NCBI RefSeq assembly: GCF_004295645.1
Contig: NZ_CP034752.1
Span: 2,914,001 to 2,978,000 of the forward strand
Length of the DNA: 64,000 bases
Direction: 5' to 3'
Origin: Limnobaculum zhutongyuii
GTDB lineage: Bacteria > Pseudomonadota > Gammaproteobacteria > Enterobacterales > Enterobacteriaceae
The notes beneath the pieces were generated by a model. That model searched no databases. It saw nothing but the letters and a program-made list of their open reading frames with translations, and was not told the DNA's origin. Each line of letters opens with the position of its first letter. Positions within the stretch are counted from its first letter, which is position 1. A program made the translations under genes and the position numbers. Shown one piece after another: positions 24,095 through 33,076 of this stretch.

Positions 24095-24526
24095 TTAATC
24101 GTCTTTACGATCGTCTGCTTTTGCATCAGGTTGCGGTTTATCGCCTTTGGCTTTGCGCTCACCCTTCTTACCATCAGAACGCTTTTTATCACTCTTAGCT
24201 TTACGCTCTTCAGAAGAGTTTTTATCACCCTTTGCTTTGCGATCTTCTGGTTTTACGTCCGGACGCTGTTTATCGCCTTTGTTTTTACGGTCTTCTGAAT
24301 TTCTTTCCGGGCGATCGCCTTTCTCTTTGCGTTCATCCTTGTTTGCATCAGAACGTTTGTTATCGCGCTTGTCCTTACGGTCGTCCGACTTACCATCAGA
24401 ATGTCTTTCGCTTTGCTGCACATCCTGAGGTTGTGGTGCACTATCTGGCTCAGCAAATACGCTGAAACTGCCGGTTAATAATGCTGCGCTAAATAGTCCG
24501 ATAACAATAGCTTTTGATTTCATCAT
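24095..24526 (-). CDS. Secreted low-complexity Lys/Asp/Arg-rich repeat protein
   Basis: The 143-aa product (or 142 from Met2, better spaced from AAGGA) has a signal peptide ending FSVFA. The rest is almost only K, D, R, E, S, G and P in imperfect repeats of ~15 residues around ED/ERKxKGDK. It is probably disordered and periplasmic or extracellular. I recognise no family; charge patterning suggests polyanion or cation binding, which is speculation. Long antisense frames here are artefacts of the repeat. Confidence 0.7.
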   Translation of the reverse strand: MMKSKAIVIGLFSAALLTGSFSVFAEPDSAPQPQDVQQSERHSDGKSDDRKDKRDNKRSDANKDERKEKGDRPERNSEDRKNKGDKQRPDVKPEDRKAKGDKNSSEERKAKSDKKRSDGKKGERKAKGDKPQPDAKADDRKDD

Positions 24527-24803
24527 ATTTCCTTATTAGTGAGAGAATGCCCTCTACGCCATTCAAAATATACTAAGGCATATCTCCGTCAATGTGCTTT
24601 ACACATCCTTGACATAATTTTCAGTTTCTTATCGCTTGATATATAGAAATAATTTAACCGGGTAATAATAAAGCCGGAATAATAGGTATAACTAACTTCA
24701 GAATAATATTTCAGCCATAAGTTATCCTAATCCTTGAGTAAAAACTTTAATTATCCATCTTCCAATAATATATCTATCCTGCTGGCAATTAAGGAGAATA
24801 TCT

Positions 24804-25220
24804 ATGCAACCCATTAAACAACTCAGTACTCTGCTCTCTTCTATGTCACCTGCATTAAGCAGTGAAACTTATGTGTTTTGTACCATCAAAGAAGAATTTA
24901 CTGAGCAGCTTTTCAGGTTCAAACCCAAAGGGCTATTTGTAGAAGAGGAAGGCGTTACCCTGATTATTACGCAACAAACCGCAATAACTCATCAGCTAGC
25001 GTTTAGTGGCACCTTCCGCCAGATCACGTTAACCGTGCATTCAAGCCTTGAAGCGGTGGGCCTAACCGCTGCGGTATCTAAAGCTTTAGCCGATAACAAT
25101 ATCAGCGCTAACGTCGTGGCGGCCTATTATCACGATCATATCTTTGTTCCTGAACAAGATGCCGACCGTGCATTAAATACATTAATTGAATTGCAGAAGC
25201 ACCATGCAAGGTTAAATTAA
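24804..25220 (+). CDS. ACT-domain protein (ACT_3/DUF2241-type)
   Basis: This 138-aa protein resembles small stand-alone ACT-domain proteins: LSSMSPALSSETYVFCTI at the start and LEAVGLTAAVSKALADNNISANVVAAYYHDHIFVP in the second half, a typical amino-acid-binding ACT repeat. AAGGAG precedes the ATG. The ligand is unknown. It is monocistronic with a hairpin downstream. Confidence 0.8.
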   Translation: MQPIKQLSTLLSSMSPALSSETYVFCTIKEEFTEQLFRFKPKGLFVEEEGVTLIITQQTAITHQLAFSGTFRQITLTVHSSLEAVGLTAAVSKALADNNISANVVAAYYHDHIFVPEQDADRALNTLIELQKHHARLN

Positions 25221-25268
25221 TCTTCTTTCCTGATATTCGCGAATTCCAAATAACATCATGTGGTAAAC

Positions 25269-25295
25269 GGCCTGATGCAATCAGGCCTATATTTA
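25269..25295 (+). terminator. Terminator-like hairpin after the ACT-domain gene
   Basis: GGCCTGAT (25269-25276) pairs with ATCAGGCC (25280-25287) around GCA, followed by a TATATTT stretch. Confidence 0.6.
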
Positions 25296-25363
25296 ATCAG
25301 GTAGCTATCTATAACTCACTACATAAATTGAATATCACCATCTGAATGACACGAGGAATAAAT

Positions 25364-25918
25364 ATGAGACAGGAAATATTGGGAGCACTTTCCCGAAACT
25401 GGTGGGTATTAATTATTTATGGCGTGATTGCCATTTTATTTAGTATTGCTGCATTAACCGCTCCGCTATCAACCGCAATATCGGTAGCCTGGGCTATTGG
25501 TCTGTTTGCCCTGCTGGAAGGGGTAATTACTATCGTCTCGCTGTTGACTAACCGTATTGTGGTTTCTAAAGGATGGTTATTTGGCTATGGGGTTATCTCC
25601 ATCATCTTTGGTGTGTTGGCCCTGTATAACCCGGCGGCGACTGCCAGCATCCTGATGATCTTTTTAGCAGTATGGCTGATTATTGGCGGTATTTACCGCA
25701 TTCTGTTTGCGATTCAGGTTCGCAATCAGATTCAGGGAGAATGGATGATTATCCTTAGCGGTGTACTGGCGATAATTCTCGGTGCATTGCTGATGGCACA
25801 ACCGATTGTTGGACTGGTGATTACCACCATCTGGCTTGGGGTGATTGTTTTGATGTATGGCATATTGCAGATTTATGCTGGGGTTAAGTTGCGGGGAATT
25901 GGGCAGCGTCAGAGCTAA
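25364..25918 (+). CDS. hdeD: HdeD-family membrane protein
   Basis: Starting at 25364 after GAGGA gives 184 aa with six hydrophobic helices and the HdeD pattern (NWWVLIIYGVIAILFSIAAL at the N-terminus, GVLALYNP, WLIIGGIYRI, GVLAIILGALLMAQP). HdeD is an inner-membrane protein linked to acid resistance at high cell density in E. coli. The usual neighbours hdeAB are absent, so the physiological role here is uncertain. Confidence 0.85.
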   Translation: MRQEILGALSRNWWVLIIYGVIAILFSIAALTAPLSTAISVAWAIGLFALLEGVITIVSLLTNRIVVSKGWLFGYGVISIIFGVLALYNPAATASILMIFLAVWLIIGGIYRILFAIQVRNQIQGEWMIILSGVLAIILGALLMAQPIVGLVITTIWLGVIVLMYGILQIYAGVKLRGIGQRQS

Positions 25919-25935
25919 TCATCATCAATATATAT

Positions 25936-25970
25936 GAGCCATGCCAGGTAGAAGTATGGCTCTTATTTTT
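25936..25970. terminator. Terminator between hdeD and the restriction operon
   Basis: GAGCCAT (25936-25942) pairs with ATGGCTC (25956-25962) and is followed by TTATTTTT on the plus strand. It lies just before the converging MvaI-type gene. Confidence 0.65.
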
Positions 25971-25975
25971 CACTA

Positions 25976-27289
25976 CTATATTTCATCCAAATTTATTGAT
26001 GTTGTAGACCCATAAATATCAGAAATATTTTTCCACTTTACTCTGAATTGATTTCGTTTCTTAGGCTTCCATGTACCATTTTCTTGCAAATCCATTTTTA
26101 CTCCAGGATCATAATAAATAGTCCCATTCGCTATAGAATTGAAAAAGGTATTAAAATCAGCACCTACTGCAAATATCACTTCCGGACCAAAACGATAAAA
26201 AACTTCTTCTTTCCCTTGTTTTTTATAACTAACAAAGCAAGTTTTTGAATGTTTGCGTTTCCAGTGTTCAAGTAATTTACTAAAACTCCAGCCAGCAACA
26301 ACTACATCATCTTTATTCTTAAGAAACACACCACCATCTGGATCAGTGATTTTTTTCGTTTTTGGATTATACCCATCAAGTTTTAAAACTAATTTTGTCT
26401 TTTCATTGAATATACCAATATCATGACGACTGGCAAAATCCAGCCTGTTCGGTTTAATACCTGATGCATGTTCACGCAAAAACGAATAAATATCAGTGCA
26501 ATATGTACCAGAATTTGGTTCAGGGGTCATCAATGTAATAACACTACCAGAATGAGCTTTCAATTCCCAATCCATAAAGTCAGGTTCAGAACGACCATTA
26601 GGAATGATGCCAAAATAACTTTCCAGTGTGAACCCTGCTCCATTTTGTGCCTTATATGGCTGAATATTTCCATCACGATCTAATCTGCGTGATGGAACAA
26701 AACCTTTACCATAAATTTCCTTAAGCTTTTCTATTAATACATTTTTACTATCTGCATCAGTAGAAGAATATTCATAAAAAACCGAATTAAAGCTATTCAG
26801 TTTTTTATCACTAATTAACTGTTTTGCTGACAATGCAATTTCATCATCCCAGGAGCTGACATAGGCAAGAATACGGTCATGACAAATGCCAAGAATAAAG
26901 CATCGCTTTTGATCTATTCGGTGTGCTCTTTCTTCCAGGGTGGATGGCTGCATCAGCTTTGAAGGGGAAAGTAAACATTTTTGAAGAAAGCCAGATAACC
27001 TTACTTCAGGATATTTAGGATATAAAATTAATTGAGAGTGCCTGGCTTGTTCCGTGTTGCCATCTGTATCCATCCAAAACAGATTCAATGGAGCCTTGAA
27101 TATAGGTCCCTTTTTTGATGAAACACCGCCACTTTTTATCTCACCTGTAGGTAGTTCTTTAAGTAGCTCAAAGTCTGCGGCCATATATATTTGTTGTTTA
27201 GAATTATCATTATTTGCCAACAATTTATAGATAACCTTATTTGCTCCTGACTTTTGCATTAGTTGAGCTATCTTTTCTAAAGAAACCAT
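25976..27289 (-). CDS. MvaI/BcnI-family restriction endonuclease
   Basis: The 437-aa protein carries the MvaI/BcnI signature GFTLESYFGIIPNGRSEPDFMDWELKAH near residues 218-245, followed by TLMTPEPNSG; the PD...ExK residues form the nuclease site. Family enzymes are monomeric nickases/cutters of CCWGG (MvaI) or CCSGG (BcnI). The N-terminal ~200 residues form an extra domain not present in the short family members. It follows vsr by 103 nt in the dcm operon, so CCWGG is the expected target. Confidence 0.85.
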   Translation of the reverse strand: MVSLEKIAQLMQKSGANKVIYKLLANNDNSKQQIYMAADFELLKELPTGEIKSGGVSSKKGPIFKAPLNLFWMDTDGNTEQARHSQLILYPKYPEVRLSGFLQKCLLSPSKLMQPSTLEERAHRIDQKRCFILGICHDRILAYVSSWDDEIALSAKQLISDKKLNSFNSVFYEYSSTDADSKNVLIEKLKEIYGKGFVPSRRLDRDGNIQPYKAQNGAGFTLESYFGIIPNGRSEPDFMDWELKAHSGSVITLMTPEPNSGTYCTDIYSFLREHASGIKPNRLDFASRHDIGIFNEKTKLVLKLDGYNPKTKKITDPDGGVFLKNKDDVVVAGWSFSKLLEHWKRKHSKTCFVSYKKQGKEEVFYRFGPEVIFAVGADFNTFFNSIANGTIYYDPGVKMDLQENGTWKPKKRNQFRVKWKNISDIYGSTTSINLDEI

Positions 27290-27392
27290 AAGAGTAAGCC
27301 TTCTAAATTCATAGAGATAATTAACTAATTGATAGAATAGCTTTAATTCTTCAGAATATAAATGATGAAATTGAAACCGATAATAATTCCAA

Positions 27393-27875
27393 CTAATCTG
27401 CAGATGTAAACATACTTTTTATACCATGGATATTAATTTCTGCATTCCCACTGGACGAACATAACCATTCTTCCAATCTCTCAGATAAACTCTCGTCTGA
27501 AAGCTTTAATTTCCCCCTTAAAGAACACTCCCACACAACTAATATGCGCCAGGTATCTTGTGAAAGTATAGAGACAACATCATGATCTCTATTGACATTG
27601 TCAGAAATTTTTTTCAACCAAAATTCAGTTCTGGTAGACGGAAGCTTAAATAAATGGCAATCATGATGATGCCAAAAACAACCGTGTACAAAGATAATCG
27701 CTTTATAATCATCTATAACAAAATCAGGCTTGCCCGAAAGCTCTTTTACTTGAGTTCTGTACATAATCCCCAGTTGATCCAAGGCTATTGCTAACTTTTT
27801 CTCAATTGCTGTATCACTGGTACGTATAGCTCGCATATTTTTTGAACGCGTCGCCGGATTATGTACATCAGCCAT
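27393..27875 (-). CDS. vsr: Very short patch repair endonuclease Vsr
   Basis: The 160-aa protein has the Vsr core: N-terminal NPATRSKNMRAIRTSDTAIE, KPDFVIDDYKAIIFVHGCFWHHHDC with the metal and zinc ligands, and NVNRDHDV. Vsr nicks beside T:G mismatches made by deamination of 5-methylcytosine in CCWGG. It starts 7 nt after the dcm stop, the same gene order as in E. coli. Confidence 0.95.
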   Translation of the reverse strand: MADVHNPATRSKNMRAIRTSDTAIEKKLAIALDQLGIMYRTQVKELSGKPDFVIDDYKAIIFVHGCFWHHHDCHLFKLPSTRTEFWLKKISDNVNRDHDVVSILSQDTWRILVVWECSLRGKLKLSDESLSERLEEWLCSSSGNAEINIHGIKSMFTSAD

Positions 27876-27882
27876 AGATGAT

Positions 27883-29304
27883 TTATAGATCCTTATTCAT
27901 TTTTACTGCTTTCAAAATAATGGGTTCAAGCAATTTAGCTACCGCAGCAAACACAGGAACCACAACTGAGTTACCGAATTGTCGATATGCCTGAGTATCA
28001 GACACAGGTATTTTAAACTTTGGACCGTTTGGGGTTTCAAATCCCATAATACGGGCACATTCTCTCGGTGTTAATCTCCGAGGCCTGTTAGTCTGATTTT
28101 TTTCGTTATCGAAATCGATCTCACCTAACTCCTTGTCCCACCCACGATCAATTAAAATTTCCGAACCATCTTTATGATATCGAGCTGATAATGTACGCGC
28201 ACAACTATCCTTATTTGTCGGATCTACCAGGCCAAAACCAAATCCATTGCCTTTAGCCTGATGTTTCTTCGCGTAGTTATAGAGATATTTCCAGAGAGCT
28301 GGTGTCAGAATGTATTTTTTATCAACTGAAGATTCCAGTAACTCCCCAAAAGATGGTCGTTTTTCTGGAAAATATTTATTTATATCTCTTAGAGTAAACC
28401 CGTGATGAAGATTCAACTCCCGGCGAAATCCAACCAACACAATACGCTCTCTGTGTTGTGGTAGAAAATTTTTACCATCAATGACTTTAGGATCGTCAGA
28501 GCCTGTAATACTCGCATCAGCTACTTCATAACCAAGTTCGTCCAGGGTATTCATAATAATTTTAAATGTTTTCCCTTTATCATGACTTTTCAGGTTTTTT
28601 ACATTTTCCAGTAAGAAAATAGCTGGTCTTTTACTGGCAATAATCCTGGCTACATCAAAAAATAATGTACCCTGAGTTTCACATTCAAAACCATGTGCTT
28701 TTCCTAAAGAATTCTTCTTGGAAACGCCAGCAAGGGAGAATGGCTGACATGGGAAACCGGCCAGCAACACATCATGATCTGGTATATGAGCATCTATATG
28801 CTTATAAACTTCGCCTTCGGTTATACCATCATTCTCACTAAGGGTAATTTCCCGAATATCTGAATTGAACGTATGCTCTTTTGGATCACAGTACCAGTTA
28901 GCTTTATATGTCCGAACAGCATCTTTGTTCCATTCGCTGGTAAAGACACACTGACCACCGATATCTTCAAATCCTTTGCGTATACCGCCAATACCGGCAA
29001 AAAGATCGATAAAACGAAATTTATAATCAGAGTGGCATTCAGGGGGTTGAGGTAACATTTTTCTAAGAACATTACTTTCAATTTCAGTTAATGGTTTTTG
29101 AGCCCCTTTACCATTAATCCAGCGATTAAGTGACTCCCTACACCAATCAGTTACACTAATCTTACGCAATACTTCAGCAATAGTTTTCTGGTCATAAATA
29201 CCTGAAAGTTGTTGTACTAATTTTTTATCATCTTCTAACTGCTGCTGCTGTTTAACTAACGCCTGCTCGATAAGTGACTGAGTAGCTGAATCAAATTCTT
29301 TCAT
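27883..29304 (-). CDS. dcm: Dcm-type DNA (cytosine-5) methyltransferase
   Basis: Starting at 29304 gives 473 aa, nearly the length of E. coli Dcm (472), and a matching N-terminus; the longer frame to 29367 runs through the promoter repeat. FRFIDLFAGIGGIRKGFEDIGG (motif I), GFPCQPFSLAGVS (motif IV with catalytic Cys), LENVKNLKSHD, LPQHRERIVLVGF and RQFGNSVVVPVF are all near-identical to Dcm, so C5 methylation at the second C of CCWGG is expected. Residues 1-80 precede motif I and could be a helix-turn-helix domain, as in M.EcoRII and M.SsoII. Confidence 0.95.
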   Translation of the reverse strand: MKEFDSATQSLIEQALVKQQQQLEDDKKLVQQLSGIYDQKTIAEVLRKISVTDWCRESLNRWINGKGAQKPLTEIESNVLRKMLPQPPECHSDYKFRFIDLFAGIGGIRKGFEDIGGQCVFTSEWNKDAVRTYKANWYCDPKEHTFNSDIREITLSENDGITEGEVYKHIDAHIPDHDVLLAGFPCQPFSLAGVSKKNSLGKAHGFECETQGTLFFDVARIIASKRPAIFLLENVKNLKSHDKGKTFKIIMNTLDELGYEVADASITGSDDPKVIDGKNFLPQHRERIVLVGFRRELNLHHGFTLRDINKYFPEKRPSFGELLESSVDKKYILTPALWKYLYNYAKKHQAKGNGFGFGLVDPTNKDSCARTLSARYHKDGSEILIDRGWDKELGEIDFDNEKNQTNRPRRLTPRECARIMGFETPNGPKFKIPVSDTQAYRQFGNSVVVPVFAAVAKLLEPIILKAVKMNKDL

Positions 29305-29329
29305 GATATAACACTGTCTATGCTGGATA

Positions 29330-29364
29330 GGAATAATGAGTAACACTATAGCACTCATTATTCC
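29330..29364. promoter_or_regulatory. Inverted repeat in the dcm promoter region
   Basis: GGAATAATGAGT (29330-29341) and ACTCATTATTCC (29353-29364) form a perfect 12-bp inverted repeat with an 11-nt spacer, 26-60 nt upstream of the dcm start. Related methyltransferases (M.SsoII, M.EcoRII) repress their own gene through a symmetric site, so this may be the operator. Confidence 0.5.
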
Positions 29365-29449
29365 CATAATGAAACAAAAACACTGTTTAAATAAACAGTA
29401 TTAGGTAAGTAAATCTTCAGTGACACATATATAGCAGTTCATTTTACCG

Positions 29450-29617
29450 CTACTCCCCCAACACCTTATACAGCTCCCTCAGCCTTTCCTGTAACACAAA
29501 CATCAAGGCTTCACGGGTGGCGAGGTTCTCAGTATTCAACGCGGCATTAATCACGGCTAAACACTGAACGGTAATATCTTCAGGGGTTAAAGAGTCTTGT
29601 TGAGTAAGTTCGTTCAT
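29450..29617 (-). CDS. Small hypothetical protein (55 aa) behind a structured leader
   Basis: ATG at 29617 preceded by GGAG opens a 55-aa frame beginning MNELTQQDSLTPEDITVQCL and ending ELYKVLGE. It is probably helical and soluble, with no family I recognise. It has a good ribosome site and lies directly downstream of the stem-loop RNA at 29640-29750, an arrangement known from phage regulatory loci. The dcm gene is transcribed in the same direction further on. Confidence 0.6.
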   Translation of the reverse strand: MNELTQQDSLTPEDITVQCLAVINAALNTENLATREALMFVLQERLRELYKVLGE

Positions 29618-29639
29618 GGGCTAACTCCAAAGGTAGTTA

Positions 29640-29752
29640 ATATCTCCCACCTCCGGAGCTGCAAATCTCTCGGGGTGGTGGCTTTGATCGGGTTTGCAGA
29701 CCGCCCCTTGGAAACGGCACATCCAAAGATGTCCCAGCCAAAGCCACCATAG
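29640..29752 (-). ncRNA. Structured leader resembling phage C4 antisense RNA
   Basis: On the minus strand a perfect 10-bp outer stem closes the domain: GGTGGCTTTG (29748-29739) with CAAAGCCACC (29686-29677). Inside lie a hairpin ACATC-TTTG-GATGT and a second helix CCGTTTCC/GGGGCGG. The clover-like shape and flanking small phage-like ORF recall the C4 RNA of P1/P7-type phages. I compare from memory, so the family name is tentative while the structure is visible. Confidence 0.45.
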
Positions 29753-30014
29753 AACAAGCATTATGACATGTTTTTAGGGTGCACAAAGACTATGACGATA
29801 AAAATACTATATGTATCAATATGTCATTCTCAAGGAGCTATTCGGGCTGCAAATCCCGGCATCCCAACTCAGGATGCCTCGCCACTATACCAACCCCAAA
29901 ACCACCAGCAATCGACCTTTGCAGATTCATACCAATAATGCGAAATGTCTCGAAAAACCCTGCAATATGCAGATAAACGCCGCGACTTCTCTCTTATCTG
30001 CATTCCAAATAAAT

Positions 30015-32093
30015 CTACTTAGCTTTAGCGCCTTTCTTTACCGCTGCTGATTTACCCTTTGGCTGATCCTTCATCTGTCTCAGTACTTGCCCACACTGAT
30101 TCTCTTCCCCTTCGCTTGGCGACACCAGCGCCAGTAACGCCGCAGCTGGCGCAACAACCACACCTAAAGCTACTGCCGCAGCACCCCGTGCAATCAACGG
30201 TGCGGCTTCGACTCCCGGTTGAGGATTCTTAAAGGTACCTTTCACATACAGCGGAGAGCGCAGCGTGAGTAAGCGCATACCTTTGCTTTGTGGGTCGATA
30301 GATAAATCCAACCGTTCGGTGGCAAAATTGGTCTGGCCGGTAACGTTAATAATGGCGTTTTCGGTATCAAACACCAGCAAACGTGGGGAGGCGAGACCAC
30401 CACGAATATTCACGTCCGCCGCCACGCAGTTAATCTTCACTTCATCATCACCAAAGATTTGTGAAACCAGATAATTACCCACGTTCAGACCAAGGATCTC
30501 CATCAGGCCCCGGCTAATCATGCCTTCGTTCATCAACACGCGTAAATCACCGCTGCTGCTGCCTAACAGCGCAGCCACGGAATTACCCCGACCGGTTAAG
30601 CTGGCATCGCCGTTGATTTGCCCACGGCTGTTTTTCATCATCTCTACGTCCGGTAAAAGCTGTTTCAGTTGAAAGCGTCGGGCATGCATATCAACCTTTC
30701 CCTGCATTGGGCTTTTACTGCCATCCAGCCGAATAGTCGAATTCAGACTGCCACCCGCCACGCCAAAGCGCAGAGGATCCATCAGGATCTCACCGTTATT
30801 TAATATCAGATGGGTATACAAATTGTTTACCGGCAATGATTTACCGTGTTCGATGTACTTAGCCGTGAACTTCACGTCCGCATCCATTACATCCCAGCTT
30901 TTGGTTTCGAACGGTTCTACCGGTAATACTTTATCGGCTGGCTGAAGGCTCTTCTCGCCCCGCTGCTTTTTCTGCTGATTAGAGTCTGCACCAATTAGCG
31001 GCGCCAAATCAGCAAAAAGTAGCTGCTTGGAGACTAATTCCCCTTTCAGCACTGGGCGGGGTTTGCTGGCGGTATATTTCAGGCTACCGTGAATATCGCT
31101 GCTGCCAATCTTGCCGTTGAAATCCTGATAATCGAAAGTAGCGCCACCTTCTGCATGAACATGAGCAATCAAACGACCATTGGTTGAATAGGCGGGAGTA
31201 TTGGGTAGCAACACGCCGGTAATACCGTACAGATTACCCAAACTCCGTCCTGACAACTTAAGTTGTAAATCTAACGCACCAAGATTCATCGGGTCCGTTA
31301 GTGTTCCCGCCAGGGCAATTCGCGTGGTGCCGGAACTTACATCAGCCTGTACCGGAAATGGCCGGTCGGCACTTTTCAGGGATAACATACCACCCACTTT
31401 GCCGCTGCCCTTCAGCGGCTCTCCTTTGTATTTACCCTCTATTTTCCAGCCTAATACATACTCCGGCACGTTATTTTGCGGCTGTTCACCTCCGTTTCCG
31501 GTGACTTCGCTAAAAGAAAGAGGCTTGCCTAAGGGGTCGATAACCGCATGAATATCCGCTTTCAGGGTGGCATCTTTAAAATCTACCTTACCGCTATCAA
31601 ACACAATATCGTTAATATTCACTGACCAGCTTGAAGGAGGTGTGGAAGGTTCTGTTTTTGCGGGAGCGAAGGTCCAGTTATTATCGCCATTGGCTAAACG
31701 CTGAATGGATGCATAGGGCTGCTTCAGCCAGATACGCTGAATATAAAGTTCTTTATGCAGTAAAGATAACGGTGATATCAATGCCTCAACGCGCTGTAAG
31801 GTCACCATATTATCACCGGGGATCTGCGGCGGATTGCCTAAAATAATATCTTCCGCATGCAGCATTGGCCAGGGAATCCAGCTCCGCCAGCCCGTTTCAT
31901 CCGGTTGACGCTGCCAGTTAACCCCTAAATCACCGCGAATGGCAAACGGCCGGTGCAACTCAGCGGTAACTTTCTCATTAATGGTTGGTTTCAGACGATT
32001 CAGGTCAAAGGTCGCCAAAAAGATCAGGGCTGCAACGATAACAACAACAATAACCCCACCCGTCCAGCTCAGGACTTTTCCTGTTCTGCTCAT
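30015..32093 (-). CDS. AsmA-family protein, YhjG-like
   Basis: The start at 32093 follows GGGAGA and yields 692 aa. One N-terminal membrane helix (GGVIVVVIVAALIFLATF) precedes a long periplasmic, beta-rich region beginning LNRLKPTINEKVTAELHRPFAIRGDLGV, typical of E. coli YhjG. AsmA-like proteins are thought to help carry phospholipids to the outer membrane. The end is Lys/Ala-rich. Monocistronic. Confidence 0.85.
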   Translation of the reverse strand: MSRTGKVLSWTGGVIVVVIVAALIFLATFDLNRLKPTINEKVTAELHRPFAIRGDLGVNWQRQPDETGWRSWIPWPMLHAEDIILGNPPQIPGDNMVTLQRVEALISPLSLLHKELYIQRIWLKQPYASIQRLANGDNNWTFAPAKTEPSTPPSSWSVNINDIVFDSGKVDFKDATLKADIHAVIDPLGKPLSFSEVTGNGGEQPQNNVPEYVLGWKIEGKYKGEPLKGSGKVGGMLSLKSADRPFPVQADVSSGTTRIALAGTLTDPMNLGALDLQLKLSGRSLGNLYGITGVLLPNTPAYSTNGRLIAHVHAEGGATFDYQDFNGKIGSSDIHGSLKYTASKPRPVLKGELVSKQLLFADLAPLIGADSNQQKKQRGEKSLQPADKVLPVEPFETKSWDVMDADVKFTAKYIEHGKSLPVNNLYTHLILNNGEILMDPLRFGVAGGSLNSTIRLDGSKSPMQGKVDMHARRFQLKQLLPDVEMMKNSRGQINGDASLTGRGNSVAALLGSSSGDLRVLMNEGMISRGLMEILGLNVGNYLVSQIFGDDEVKINCVAADVNIRGGLASPRLLVFDTENAIINVTGQTNFATERLDLSIDPQSKGMRLLTLRSPLYVKGTFKNPQPGVEAAPLIARGAAAVALGVVVAPAAALLALVSPSEGEENQCGQVLRQMKDQPKGKSAAVKKGAKAK

Positions 32094-32242
32094 CCCACTC
32101 TCCCGGAAGCTGTGTGGTGCCCCTTCAGAGGTGATAACAACAAATGTCAGGGGCAATAAATCAAAAGTACTGTATTAAGCCTAGTTGAAAAATCACCATA
32201 GTTCATATTGTTGGTGAAAACTGAGGTAAAAACAGACAACAA

Positions 32243-32267
32243 AAAACCGGCCTGTATCGCCGGTTTT
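32243..32267 (-). terminator. Terminator of the downstream secreted-protein gene
   Basis: AAAACCGG (32243-32250) pairs with CCGGTTTT (32260-32267); on the minus strand a T-run follows. It lies 18 nt past the stop at 32285. Confidence 0.8.
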
Positions 32268-32284
32268 CTCACTACCTGAAGACG

Positions 32285-32836
32285 TTATACCGGCCGATCC
32301 AACTTACCCGCCGCATCTTCCAACAGCTTATCCAGACTGGAATGCAGCAGCTTAGACTTCACCTCTTTGCTTTCGGTTGTCAGTTTTGAGCCGACCTTTT
32401 TATCCATGGTGTAAATGGTCACTTTTCCTGGCTGATGGTCGTAAATCAACAAGCCATCGACCCCATGCCCTTTGTTATCTTCAAATTTATTCAATACGCT
32501 TTGCATTTTCCGTTTAGCTGCATCATCGCCTTTCACCGCTTTGCGCAGTTCCTCAACGGACAAACCAACCGGTATGGAATAAAGATAAAGCACATCGACA
32601 TAGCTACCCGCATCGCCACCGTTACACATAAAACAGAACTCTCTTTTACCGTCGGCGAGTGATTCCATGTTTCTTAAATCAATCAACAGCTTTTGACCGT
32701 CCTGATAGGGTTCTTCCGAGATATCCAGAAACACCAACCAGTAAGGCCCCGGATCGCCGGCATGAGCCGAAAAAGTACAACCCAGCGTAAAAGTAAAAAA
32801 CAACGCGCAAATACACTGCCTTATTCTTTCCATCAT
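32285..32836 (-). CDS. Secreted hypothetical protein
   Basis: Starting at 32836 (or the adjacent ATG at 32833, better spaced from AAGGA) gives about 183 aa. A signal peptide ends at TFSAHA, followed by GDPGPYWLVFLDIS. Two cysteines in CFMCNGGD could form a disulfide, and the C-terminus is Lys-rich and helical. I recognise no family. It is expected in the periplasm. Confidence 0.65.
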   Translation of the reverse strand: MMERIRQCICALFFTFTLGCTFSAHAGDPGPYWLVFLDISEEPYQDGQKLLIDLRNMESLADGKREFCFMCNGGDAGSYVDVLYLYSIPVGLSVEELRKAVKGDDAAKRKMQSVLNKFEDNKGHGVDGLLIYDHQPGKVTIYTMDKKVGSKLTTESKEVKSKLLHSSLDKLLEDAAGKLDRPV

Positions 32837-33076
32837 ATTGTCCTTAATAAACCTTGATAGCTCACTATAACCGTTCCGGTCATTACAGGAAATCACCCTT
32901 TTCTGCCGCTATTGATACTATTCCCCCCATAACACCGAGCATCACGATAAAGAAAAACTCAATATTGTCGATACGATCGAATTTTAGTTAAAAAACAATA
33001 TCCGAAGTTTGATTTTTAATTCGATTTAGATAACGTTAAAGGCTTGTATTTTGCTTCCCGAAAAAGGAATTGAGCA

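Noticed and set aside
24147..24465. Long plus-strand frames opposite the repeat-rich secreted protein
   Set aside because: They are by-products of the repetitive codons; the minus-strand frame has a signal peptide and a ribosome site.
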